DNA of 64,000 nt from Muribaculaceae bacterium. Lineage in GTDB: Bacteria > Bacillota > Clostridia > Lachnospirales > Lachnospiraceae. The stretch's first letter is position 1. Each line of letters opens with the position of its first letter. The notes under the pieces were generated by a model. That model did no database searches, was not told the DNA's origin, and saw only the letters and a list, made by a program, of their open reading frames with translations. Shown one piece after another: positions 45,472-52,897 of this stretch. The stretch spans positions 132,216 through 196,215 of the forward strand of contig JAMPCA010000001.1 in assembly GCA_023666425.1 (NCBI GenBank), read 5' to 3'. The position numbers and the translations under genes are program-made.

Positions 45472-46872
45472 CTAAATCAGCTTAATAATATCGCCCACCG
45501 GCATATCCGGATTCTCGGTTCCCTTAAACATGATCTTACACAGATAATAGTAGAAAAACTCAAGCTCCTCCCGGGATACCGCCTTAACCTGATGCTCAAA
45601 GTTGAAATCCAGACCATTGTCGTCCGGCCGGTGCATCACCGTTAAATACATGCCCTGTGTGGTCGCGCCGTTGGGATACCACTTTGTGCGGTACTTGATA
45701 TCTCCCAGCTTCGCCAGCCCGTTTTCCCGGAGCGTCATCGGCTGATAGGTGAGGGACATAGGCTCATAGGTCGCTCCCGGAGTGCCGGGATAAATCTTAC
45801 TCCGGTACGCAAAATACTGCACCGGGTCAAAGTTCGCGTGGCGGAACATCTCGTTTTGTGTATCGCGAATGATGTGAACGCCCTCCAAAAAAGTAGTCTC
45901 CTCCGGCATGATGGTCCGGAATGGGAAGGAATGAATCCGTGTGCCGCCGGATTTTTTCTCCTTAAGCGTCGCACGCCTGGCAACCGCCACATTGACAGAG
46001 ACATCGTCGTTGCCGTTCATCTTCTGGAAATAGGTGCGGATACCCATGAGCAGCAGGCAGACAAGAGACACCTGATTATTCTCGCAGAAACGCATGAGCC
46101 GCTGGGTAGGCTCCTCCTCCAGATGAAAAATATCCAGAGCGGAATCCACGCTGTCCGAAACATTGACCGCCGCGCGCTCCGTGGGATTGTTGTCCCGCTT
46201 TCTCTGCGCCATCAAAAGCTTCGGCCCGTTAAGGCCGTTAAAAATCGGCTCGGAGCTCTCGATCAGCTTGTGGAAATACTCCGCGTCCTTCTGCTGCTGC
46301 CTGCTTCCCGCCTCGTAAGCCAGATCCCGCTCAAGCTGCTCGATATAGGACGCCATCTCCTTCGGATAGTCCACCCCCTCGTACTTGGTGCTGCAATAGA
46401 TCTCAATGATATCCCGAAGATAACAAATGAGGGACTGCGCGTCCATCGTGGTGTGGTCTACCAGAAAATAGAGCCCATTGTAGCCGTCCGGCATCTGAAT
46501 CATAACAATCCGGTTCATAAAGGAGTCGTGACGCTCGAAAGGAACTCCTGTCCACTCCCGCATCGTCTGCTCCGCCTCCTCCGTGGTTGCATTGGAAAAA
46601 TCCACAAACTCAATCTTACGCTCGTCCTTCTCCACCACATACTGATACCATGTGCCGTCCTCATCTTCCGCAAAATGCAGCCGGATGCTGTCGCAGCGTT
46701 CATTCGCTTTGTGAATTGCCCTCTCCAGCTCTTCCCAGTCAACCTCTACCTCAATGGTCAGACTGGTGCCGATATTGACCACCTCTTTTTTCGGGCAGAA
46801 ATTCATGTAGTAAAAATGAAACTTCTGTGCCGCCGTCAGCGGGTATGTCTTACAGCCATTTCTTGTCTCCAT
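45472..46872 (-). CDS. Condensation-domain-like acyltransferase
   Basis: 466 residues matching the chloramphenicol-acetyltransferase/NRPS condensation fold. The active-site motif reads D139-H140-T-T-M-D144-A145 in place of HHxxxDG, keeping the catalytic second His and the structural Asp but not the first His or the Gly. It is a free-standing enzyme of wax-ester, PapA or condensation type, which would transfer the acyl group from the carrier protein to an alcohol or amine. The start overlaps the upstream hydrolase stop (TAATG). Its product is unknown. Confidence 0.78.
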   Translation of the reverse strand: METRNGCKTYPLTAAQKFHFYYMNFCPKKEVVNIGTSLTIEVEVDWEELERAIHKANERCDSIRLHFAEDEDGTWYQYVVEKDERKIEFVDFSNATTEEAEQTMREWTGVPFERHDSFMNRIVMIQMPDGYNGLYFLVDHTTMDAQSLICYLRDIIEIYCSTKYEGVDYPKEMASYIEQLERDLAYEAGSRQQQKDAEYFHKLIESSEPIFNGLNGPKLLMAQRKRDNNPTERAAVNVSDSVDSALDIFHLEEEPTQRLMRFCENNQVSLVCLLLMGIRTYFQKMNGNDDVSVNVAVARRATLKEKKSGGTRIHSFPFRTIMPEETTFLEGVHIIRDTQNEMFRHANFDPVQYFAYRSKIYPGTPGATYEPMSLTYQPMTLRENGLAKLGDIKYRTKWYPNGATTQGMYLTVMHRPDDNGLDFNFEHQVKAVSREELEFFYYYLCKIMFKGTENPDMPVGDIIKLI

Positions 46873-47813
46873 TATACAATTACCTCCTCAATCAGCCATG
46901 TAAGCGCTTCCTCATACGCCTCTGTATCCTTATAGTAGCTCTCCGCATGGGCGGCGCCCTCCACGATCAGCAGACGTTTTTTACTTTTGCAGCTCTCATA
47001 AATCTCCCGGCACATCTCTGTCGGCACAAAATTGTCGGCGCTTCCGTGTATGAAGAGCACCGGAACCTGAATTTTGGCCGCCTCCTTAACCGCATTGCAC
47101 TCATCCATGCCGTAACCCGCATATTTTTGGTTGATCCGGTCTGCGATTGGAATAATCGGGAACGCCGGAAGATGGTACATGGTGTGGAGCACATGGGTAA
47201 ATACTTCCTTCGGGGAAGTGAAGGCACAGTCCGAGACAATTCCCTTCACCTGACCGGGAAGCTCCAGCCCTCCCGTCATCAGTGCTGTGGAGGCTCCCAT
47301 GGAATCCCCGTGCAGCAAAATCTGCACGTCCTCACCGCAGACGGACAGCAGCCAGTGAATCCAGCCCAGCGCATCCTTTCTGTCCAGACATCCGAAGCCT
47401 ACATAGGTTCCCTCGCTCTCACCGTGAGCCCTGGCATCCGGCAAAAGCATGGAAAAACCTCTCTTTAAATAGTAATCTGACAGCGCAATGTAGTCACTCA
47501 TACAGTTGCTCGTATAGCCGTGAAAGCAGATGACCACCTTCTTTTTATCCCCCTGTGGGAAAAAGAGTGCATGCAGCTTAAGCCCGTCCTCCGAGGTCTG
47601 GTACACGTCCTCGTGCGGCTGGGAAAGCATGTACTCCTTTCTCTTTTCCAGCATCTCCCCATACTGGGACCAGTCTGTACCGGACATTTTAATCGTGCGT
47701 TCTACCTTCGCGTTGCTTCTTATCATGGTTCTCCGGTAAAAATATACCGACGCGCCCGTCAGTCCGGCCGCTGCTGCCGCCGCGGCAGCCAGTGCAATTT
47801 TTCCACCCTTCAT
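46872..47813 (-). CDS. Membrane-anchored alpha/beta hydrolase
   Basis: 313 residues. One N-terminal membrane helix (Ala-rich, about 5-24) is followed by an alpha/beta hydrolase: CFHGYTSN oxyanion loop (about 95-102), nucleophile elbow HGDSMGAS with Ser in G-x-S-x-G (about 170-177), and the acid/base tail FIHGSADNFVP and GAAHAESYY with the catalytic His. It resembles the BAAT-like or YqkD group. In this operon it could release or remodel the acyl product. It is 12 nt after the SCP2 gene and overlaps the condensation-like gene. Confidence 0.88.
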   Translation of the reverse strand: MKGGKIALAAAAAAAAGLTGASVYFYRRTMIRSNAKVERTIKMSGTDWSQYGEMLEKRKEYMLSQPHEDVYQTSEDGLKLHALFFPQGDKKKVVICFHGYTSNCMSDYIALSDYYLKRGFSMLLPDARAHGESEGTYVGFGCLDRKDALGWIHWLLSVCGEDVQILLHGDSMGASTALMTGGLELPGQVKGIVSDCAFTSPKEVFTHVLHTMYHLPAFPIIPIADRINQKYAGYGMDECNAVKEAAKIQVPVLFIHGSADNFVPTEMCREIYESCKSKKRLLIVEGAAHAESYYKDTEAYEEALTWLIEEVIV

Positions 47814-47824
47814 ATTCTTCCCTC

Positions 47825-48187
47825 TTATTCTGACTGTCCGTCTGCGGACTTCCTGCTCTTTTTGCGGCTGTCAATCAGATCTTTCAGCCTGAGCGCCTTC
47901 TGGATATCGCCCTCAACCTTTAGCTTCTGGGTCGTAAAGGCAAAAACCGGATCGAGCTTTCCTTCTGCAATCTTCTCGAACACCTCTGCTGTCGCCGTAA
48001 ACATCGCGTCTCTGTCGTAATACTCATAGGGCTCTACCGAAAGAACGCCGTCCTTCGCTTCCACATAAAAAATACCGCCGCCCTCGCCCTCAATATTAAA
48101 CTGATAAGCAAGATGCTCCTGGATACTGCTCACGTCTGCCTCCATGAATTTTCCTTTTAAGCTTGCAAAGATTTCTGCGTATGTCAT
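47825..48187 (-). CDS. SCP2 sterol-binding-domain protein
   Basis: 120 residues from ATG 48187 (GGGAGGAAG, 4 nt). It is an SCP2-fold lipid-binding protein: AEIFASLKGKFMEADVSSIQEHLAYQFNIEG, a DAMFTATAEVFEKIAEGKLDP helix and FTTQKLKVEGDIQKALRLKDL, the usual C-terminus. Such small proteins bind fatty or other hydrophobic ligands in the cytoplasm. It is first in the operon and directly behind the TetR-type operators. It fits a substrate carrier for a lipid-handling pathway. Confidence 0.85.
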   Translation of the reverse strand: MTYAEIFASLKGKFMEADVSSIQEHLAYQFNIEGEGGGIFYVEAKDGVLSVEPYEYYDRDAMFTATAEVFEKIAEGKLDPVFAFTTQKLKVEGDIQKALRLKDLIDSRKKSRKSADGQSE

Positions 48188-48205
48188 CTCTTCCTCCCAT
48201 TTTTC

Positions 48206-48261
48206 GACCGACGGTCGGTTTTGTTTATACATAATTTACCACTTTTTCGACCGACGGTCAA
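48206..48261 (-). promoter_or_regulatory. Acyl operon promoter flanked by two TetR-type operators
   Basis: GACCGACGGTC occurs at 48206-48216 and 48249-48259, centres 43 bp apart. Between them, on the minus strand, lie TTGACC (48261-48256, inside the second operator) and TAAATT (48238-48233) with a 17-nt spacer. The first operator falls past the transcription start. Repression by the divergent TetR protein is the natural reading. Confidence 0.82.
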
Positions 48262-48331
48262 CCATTCTTCTTCTAAATAAAAAAATTTTTTTAGGAATAA
48301 TTTGTGCATAATCACTATTTTATATTTACGA

Positions 48332-48361
48332 TTGAAACGGGATAATCCCACATGCTATAAT
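48332..48361 (+). promoter_or_regulatory. TetR gene promoter
   Basis: TTGAAA (48332-48337) and TATAAT (48356-48361) have an 18-nt spacer that contains the palindrome GGGATAATCCC. This differs from the GACCGACGGTC operators. Confidence 0.6.
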
Positions 48362-48417
48362 GGTAATGTTTTCGACAGAGACAATGCGTGGCTTATAATT
48401 TAAAAGGAGAATTCAGC

Positions 48418-49032
48418 ATGACGGATGATAAACGCAATAGAATTTTAGACGCGCTTCAGGAGCTTTTAGAGAATAAGAATATACAGACCATTTCTGTGAG
48501 CGAGATTGCGCAGCAGGCAGGCATTGGAAAGGGGAGCATCTATTACTATTTTCCATCGAAGGAAGCCATCCTTGAGGCGCTGATCTCCCGCAGCTACGAG
48601 AAGCCCATCGAGACTGCCAGCACCCTCGCCGGTCAGACGGACATCTCCCCCTTCACGCGAATGGCTATGATTTTTCAGGCGTGCCGGAACTCCTCCACAG
48701 AGTTTTTAAATAAAAAAACCACGGTGAACACCTCCAGCGCACAGGAAAAGGCGCTGCTGCACCAGAAATATCTGACCCATTTGATCTCGCAGCTCACCCC
48801 CGCCCTCACAGAAATCATCCGGCAGGGTATCGAGGCCGGAGATATCCATTTTTCCAACCCGGCGGCTTTGGCAGAAATTGTGCTGATCGTCCTTTCGGTG
48901 AAGCTGGACAACACACTGGTTCCCTCCACAAAGGAGGAAGTGGAAAACACCATTCAGGGGCTCACGGAGCTGCTGGAAAAGGGGACGGACAATCCTCCCG
49001 GCTCCCTCAATTTTTTGATGCTGATCGGATAG
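48418..49032 (+). CDS. TetR-family transcriptional regulator
   Basis: 204 residues from ATG 48418 (AAAAGGAG). The N-terminal helix-turn-helix is complete (RNRILDALQELLENKNIQTISVSEIAQQAGIGKGSIYYYFPSKEAIL, about 5-50), and the all-helical ligand domain follows. It is divergent from the acyl-ligase/carrier operon, with two 11-bp palindromes between them, so it is probably that operon's repressor, with a fatty or acyl compound as inducer. The deoxyinosine glycosylase gene follows 25 nt downstream. Confidence 0.92.
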   Translation: MTDDKRNRILDALQELLENKNIQTISVSEIAQQAGIGKGSIYYYFPSKEAILEALISRSYEKPIETASTLAGQTDISPFTRMAMIFQACRNSSTEFLNKKTTVNTSSAQEKALLHQKYLTHLISQLTPALTEIIRQGIEAGDIHFSNPAALAEIVLIVLSVKLDNTLVPSTKEEVENTIQGLTELLEKGTDNPPGSLNFLMLIG

Positions 49033-49057
49033 ACAACACCTGCAAAGGAGGCAGACC

Positions 49058-49546
49058 ATGCCAGTGCATAATATCCCGCCTGTTTACGACGCCCGCTCGG
49101 CCGTTCTGATTCTCGGCTCTTTTCCCTCGGTAAAATCCCGGGAACAGCAATTCTTCTACGGACATAAGCAAAACCGCTTTTGGCGCGTCCTTTCGCGGGT
49201 GCTGGACTCCCCGGAGCCCCAGAGTATCCCCGAAAAGAAGGAGCTGCTACTCTCCCACGGGATTGCCGTGTGGGACGTGATTGCAAGCTGCAGCATTACC
49301 GGCTCATCGGACGCAAGCATACAAAACGTTATACCGAACGATATCACCCGCATTTTGGAGGCGGCGGACATTCAGCAGATTTTCTCCAACGGCGGAAAAT
49401 CCTACGAGCTATACCGGAAATACCTGTATCCGCAGACGGGGCGGGAAGCCATAAAGCTCCCCTCCACGAGCCCGGCCAACGCCGCCTTTTCGGTGGAGCG
49501 CCTCGCGGAGTCGTGGGCTGTGATCCGCCAGTATGCAATAGTCTGA
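49058..49546 (+). CDS. DNA-deoxyinosine glycosylase (UDG superfamily)
   Basis: 162 residues. The UDG-fold motif 1 is LILGSFPSVKSREQQFFYGHKQNRFW (about 17-42), and the second motif is PSTSPANAAFS. This matches the hypoxanthine-DNA glycosylase (family 6 UDG-like) group, which removes deaminated adenine from DNA. AAAGGAGG precedes the ATG. It shares the TetR gene's orientation and may be co-transcribed without functional connection. A GGCGGAGG/CCTCCGCC hairpin follows. Confidence 0.85.
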   Translation: MPVHNIPPVYDARSAVLILGSFPSVKSREQQFFYGHKQNRFWRVLSRVLDSPEPQSIPEKKELLLSHGIAVWDVIASCSITGSSDASIQNVIPNDITRILEAADIQQIFSNGGKSYELYRKYLYPQTGREAIKLPSTSPANAAFSVERLAESWAVIRQYAIV

Positions 49547-49555
49547 CATGAATTT

Positions 49556-49575
49556 GGCGGAGGTCACCCTCCGCC
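49556..49575. terminator. Bidirectional terminator hairpin
   Basis: GGCGGAGG-TCAC-CCTCCGCC, an 8-bp GC stem between convergent genes; it includes the stop codon of the minus-strand gene. Confidence 0.65.
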
Positions 49576-50229
49576 AGTCTCAATCGGCGCTCCGTCCTCC
49601 CATTCACGGCGGTGCCGGAGCGACTCCGATTCCATATTCAAAAAAGTCTCCGCGTTCGGCGGAAGCACGAGGGGCTCAATCCTTTCGTGCAGATAATCAC
49701 AGATATAGATTACCTTGCCGCAATTCAAAAACACCCAGTCGAAGCGCACCTTTTTCGACTCCTGCTGCCGGCGCATGTACTCAAAAAGCTGGCCCGCATC
49801 TATATCGCTCTCCCCATTGGGATGCAAAAACAAATAAAGCCCGTTGTAGCGCATGTGCCTGTAATTCGTATTCAGCTTCTCAAGCTTCCGGTCAAACCGG
49901 TACTTCGCTTTGGAAACATAGTCCTGCTGCAGACCGGGATCCGGCAGAACCGCCCAAAATCTTCCATTATAAAAATGCAGGCGCTCACCGTAGCGCTCAA
50001 TTGCCGTGCCGGGAAGCTCTTCCCTCCGGCAGCCAAGGTACTGCTCGATAAAACTCTCGGTCTGCCCGTCGTCCGGGAGCAGCGCCTGCGAGACTTCCAG
50101 TCCCAGATCCATCGTCCGGTTGATCCAGTCCGGCGACTCGCTTTTCACAAAGGTCGGCCTGTATTCCGGCCACAGGTATTTTAAAGAAACGGCGGCGTAT
50201 ATTTCATTCAGAAGCTTCTCGAATGCCAT
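49564..50229 (-). CDS. Hypothetical protein, 221 residues
   Basis: ATG 50229 is chosen for its GGGGGAAG site; the frame is open upstream into the BlaI-type gene. The soluble protein begins MAFEKLLNEIYAAVSLKY, with GLEVSQALLPDDGQTESFI and a C-terminal RFDWVFLNCGKVIYICDYL (beta strands). No known domain is recognised. The G-L-E-V...K pattern with charged residues could hint at a nuclease-like fold, but this is not convincing. It is 46 nt downstream of a BlaI-type repressor and probably co-transcribed. Confidence 0.7.
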   Translation of the reverse strand: MAFEKLLNEIYAAVSLKYLWPEYRPTFVKSESPDWINRTMDLGLEVSQALLPDDGQTESFIEQYLGCRREELPGTAIERYGERLHFYNGRFWAVLPDPGLQQDYVSKAKYRFDRKLEKLNTNYRHMRYNGLYLFLHPNGESDIDAGQLFEYMRRQQESKKVRFDWVFLNCGKVIYICDYLHERIEPLVLPPNAETFLNMESESLRHRREWEDGAPIETGGG

Positions 50230-50275
50230 GCGACTTCCCCCAAAAAATCCATAAACAGTGAACTTGCGGTCAATG

Positions 50276-50626
50276 TTACCTCTCGATAATTTTGCGAAGC
50301 TCCTCGATCTCCTCCTCAGAGAGCTTCCTGTGCCGTCCAAAGGCCGCAATAAATGCAGGAAGCGAGCCCTCAAAGGTCTTTTCCATCATCTCCCCCAGCT
50401 CTGCCTCCTGCACCTGATCCTTAGAAACCAGTGAGGTAACAACGGTATTCTCTTTTTTCACGATTCCGCGCTCCGACAGCCGTTTAATTACCGTATAGGT
50501 CGTGGTGCTTTTCCAGCCCAGCCTCTCTTCGCAGAGCTGCACCAGCTCTCTGCTCCTGATTGGCTCATGCTCCCACAGAATCAGACAAAAACGGTACTCA
50601 CTCTCATATACTTTCGGAATATTCAT
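50276..50626 (-). CDS. BlaI/MecI/CopY-family repressor
   Basis: 116 residues from ATG 50626 (AGGGGAGA). It is a winged helix of the penicillinase-repressor family: YRFCLILWEHEPIRSRELVQLCEERLGWKSTTTYTVIKRLSERGIV, then the dimerising C-terminal helices (LGEMMEKTFEGSLPAFIAAF, SEEEIEELRKIIER). No BlaR1/MecR1-type sensor protease is adjacent and no beta-lactamase is present; the only partner is the hypothetical gene downstream. The inducer and targets are unknown. Confidence 0.9.
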   Translation of the reverse strand: MNIPKVYESEYRFCLILWEHEPIRSRELVQLCEERLGWKSTTTYTVIKRLSERGIVKKENTVVTSLVSKDQVQEAELGEMMEKTFEGSLPAFIAAFGRHRKLSEEEIEELRKIIER

Positions 50627-50722
50627 GCATTCTCCCCTCATGGTATGACCTGACAGACAGCATTCTCTATATTCGGAAAACGCGGATTTATTCAGCGCTT
50701 TCTCTATTTTTCAATTTGATGC

Positions 50723-50852
50723 TTGAACCATTTTAAAAAACATGTTATAGTTTAAAGGAAGAAGCAACCGCCCACAAAGTGGTTAGCCTCTCTCAGTCAA
50801 GTTTTTAAGCCTACCTTGAACGGGTCAAGTAACAAGGTAGGCTTATTTATTT
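50723..50852 (+). ncRNA. Putative antitoxin-type small RNA with terminator
   Basis: Promoter TTGAAC (50723-50728), 17-nt spacer, TATAGT (50746-50751). The predicted RNA starts near 50758 and has no ORF: a CCAC-AAA-GTGG hairpin, then a 12-bp terminator stem AAGCCTACCTTG (50807-50818) with CAAGGTAGGCTT (50833-50844) and a T-rich tail. It is antisense to the 3' end of a holin-like toxin remnant on the minus strand, the usual geometry of Fst/holin-like type I toxin-antitoxin loci. Confidence 0.55.
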
Positions 50853-50906
50853 TCGCTTGTTGTTCCTATCTATGTAGGCAAGCAGTGCAACACGGTTACT
50901 TCTCTG
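50847..50906 (-). pseudogene. 5'-truncated holin-like type I toxin
   Basis: The minus-strand frame ending at TAA 50849-50847 reads QRSNRVALLAYIDRNNKRK after an in-frame TGA, with no start codon. The LLAYIDRNNK ending is that of small holin-like toxins (about 30 residues). A promoter (TTGTCG 50939-50934, 17 nt, TATAAT 50916-50911) sits exactly where the missing N-terminal half should be. Upstream plus-strand DNA (50940-51072) matches part of the 52.7-52.9 kb region, pointing to a rearrangement. Confidence 0.5.
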
Positions 50907-51355
50907 TCATATTATAGCATGAATTAGTTTCTCCGACAACTTATAATATTTCATCAACACGTCCTTCTGTGTGGCAGATTGGACAATATACTCATGTTTC
51001 TGATATGTATCACAGATTTTATCTTACATCAACTCATCTGCGCATACTGGACTGATGAAATATTATTGATTTCATCCACTATCTGTATCTTTGTGTTTCT
51101 AATATCAATATCATCCTACATATCAAGAAAATATTTTTTCCTCTTGTCGTGTAATATATCCTGAATCCTTGATACGGGCACATGAATTTCCTATGCCAGC
51201 TTATATGCCGATAATCCACTATTTCAACTTCTTGAAAATTATTTCCATCAGGTGTAAAATCCCAGAAAGAGAAAAAGCAAATGTTTTTTCTCTATTTCAG
51301 ATCCAGAGCTCTATAAAATATAGTGCGAAAAGTTTATATTCTTTAAAGCTACCCA
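50853..51355. other. AT-rich intergenic region with one copy of a 58-bp direct repeat
   Basis: The region holds the toxin promoter, a plus-strand open frame of 61 codons starting with TTG at 50979 (no ribosome site; contains F-L-I-C-I-T) and the first 58-bp direct repeat copy (51015-51072). Beyond 51075 I see no gene or promoter that stands out. Confidence 0.5.
51015..51072 (+). repeat. 58-bp direct repeat, copy 1
   Basis: Identical base for base to 52823-52880. The preceding 19 bp (TTTCTGATATGTATCACAG) also recurs at about 52696 with one change. The two copies bracket the 373-residue gene. Confidence 0.9.
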
Positions 51356-52477
51356 TCAATGAAAATGAAAAAGCTTTGTTATATCTTTATCCGTCATCTC
51401 CTCCGGGTGTTCGATCCACTTCCGGATTGCCTCAAAGCCGATTTCTTCCTCGAATAACCGCCTGTCTCTTTCACAAGCTTTTTCCCGCATATATTTTTCA
51501 ATAGCAACAGCAACAGGCAGCCATAAAAGTTGCTCTTCCGTTGGCCTAGGCGGCTCCGGCGACGGGGAACGCGGAGAGAGAAATGGAAAAAGTGGTGCAA
51601 AAGCGGTTTTTTTGGGGGTATGCTGCACTTCAGATGCAAGGAGACGTCGAACCTGTGCATTTCCCCTATGGCGCGTAATAACGTGGGGAGCGGTATCGGG
51701 ATCCGTCACAAATTGAAAACCTGTCTGTTTTGCCATTCTGACAGCAGCACGGCTTGTCTTTCCTCCATCCCTCAGAGCTCTGGTCTTATGGGTTTCTGCG
51801 TTTGCGAGCATAACCTCCATCTGGCTTGCAGCGGCACGTTGCGCTTTTGTCATTTTTCTTAAAAGGTCCTCAGGAGGCGGTACAAAATCCGTGCTCTGCA
51901 TATCTAGAAGCATTACATCGGCCACCTCGGAAACATGCTTCGGGGACATCTGGTCTAAGAGAGTAGCGGTATCTTCGTAGGAGGCCGGCGCACCTGCTGT
52001 CCGCACCATAGGCTGCAAATCAGTTCCGCCGCTTTCCCTAAACATACTCGGTCCCATAAAACTTGTTCCAAAAGAAGTCTCTATTTCCAGCTGATGTCCT
52101 TTTACCAACGGGACAGCAGAGGTATTTTCGGAGCTGTTCCGGGGCAGCATGAAAATTCCTTTCGCCTGCAGTTTCTCCCGCTGTGTCTGGTGCTTGCGGG
52201 CTGCAAGGATTATCTCCTGCGCCTGTTGCTCCGCCTCCTTAGGCGTTGTGTAAATTCCGGTCTCCGTATCATATACAGTATATTCTTCCCATGACATGTC
52301 ACGGGGAGCTTCAGCAGGGTTGTTTTCTTTATCGTCGACGGCTATCCAACGCCCCTTCCGGAACTGGTATCGGACGAACTGTATGATTGGATGGTTGCCA
52401 TCATACGCCCGTTTTTTCTGAACGATTTTCGTCTTTTCTTTTTTCTTTGTTTTCGTCAGATACATTATTTCACCCAT
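51356..52477 (-). CDS. Hypothetical protein, 373 residues, between direct repeats
   Basis: A soluble protein with no signal peptide. A basic N-terminus (K-T-K-K-K-E-K-T-K-I-V-Q-K-K-R) is followed by HPIIQFVRYQFRKGRWIAVDD, a loose resemblance to the leader of large clostridial polymorphic-toxin-like proteins, and by YTTPKEAEQQAQEIILAARKHQTQREKL. The rest is mixed helix and Pro/Ser-rich (PFLSPRSPSPEPPRPTEE). The start may be ATG 52477 or ATG 52465; neither has a strong ribosome site. No domain is recognised. It is an orphan gene in an AT-rich block. Confidence 0.6.
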   Translation of the reverse strand: MGEIMYLTKTKKKEKTKIVQKKRAYDGNHPIIQFVRYQFRKGRWIAVDDKENNPAEAPRDMSWEEYTVYDTETGIYTTPKEAEQQAQEIILAARKHQTQREKLQAKGIFMLPRNSSENTSAVPLVKGHQLEIETSFGTSFMGPSMFRESGGTDLQPMVRTAGAPASYEDTATLLDQMSPKHVSEVADVMLLDMQSTDFVPPPEDLLRKMTKAQRAAASQMEVMLANAETHKTRALRDGGKTSRAAVRMAKQTGFQFVTDPDTAPHVITRHRGNAQVRRLLASEVQHTPKKTAFAPLFPFLSPRSPSPEPPRPTEEQLLWLPVAVAIEKYMREKACERDRRLFEEEIGFEAIRKWIEHPEEMTDKDITKLFHFH

Positions 52478-52638
52478 TCTCTACAAAATTATTCCTATTA
52501 CTTCGGATTATACCCTATACGCGGAAAATTTTCAATAAACTACTGGTACTCTGCCGCGGAAGTCTCTAAATAAGTTATCAAAGGGAATAGGTCATGCTAT
52601 AATGCGAGAAAGAAGTAAGTCTTAAAAAGGTATAAATT

Positions 52639-52743
52639 ATGAAAAAGATTAAGATTTTTGCAATTATTGATGCTGTCATAATGGCAGGGTTCCTGTTTCT
52701 GATATGCATCACAGAGTACATACACAAGCAGTGCTGTGCATAA
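52639..52743 (+). CDS. 34-residue hydrophobic peptide (type I toxin-like)
   Basis: ATG 52639 follows AAAAAGG by 8 nt. Peptide: basic start M-K-K-I-K-I-F, one membrane span (AIIDAVIMAGFLFLICI) and a short tail, Y-I-H-K-Q-C-C-A. A promoter, TTATCA (52575-52580), 17 nt, TATAAT (52598-52603), lies upstream. The size and plan match small membrane toxins of type I systems, but no antisense RNA with a clear terminator was found. Part of its coding sequence recurs, altered, near 51000. Confidence 0.5.
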   Translation: MKKIKIFAIIDAVIMAGFLFLICITEYIHKQCCA

Positions 52744-52822
52744 CAGTTACCGCTCATTTTATCAATAAAGGGAATAAGAAAATTAAACACGGATAGAAAA
52801 GAAAATACTTTTCAGACTGTGT

Positions 52823-52880
52823 GATTTTATCTTACATCAACTCATCTGCGCATACTGGACTGATGAAATATTATTGATTT
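52823..52880 (+). repeat. 58-bp direct repeat, copy 2
   Basis: Identical to 51015-51072. It ends 18 bp from the stop of the minus-strand lipoprotein gene. Confidence 0.9.
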
Positions 52881-52897
52881 ATGACCTTACATATTTC

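Noticed and set aside
50979-51164. 61-codon hydrophobic frame starting with TTG
   Set aside because: No ribosome site, and its content is explained by the duplicated segment shared with 52.7-52.9 kb.
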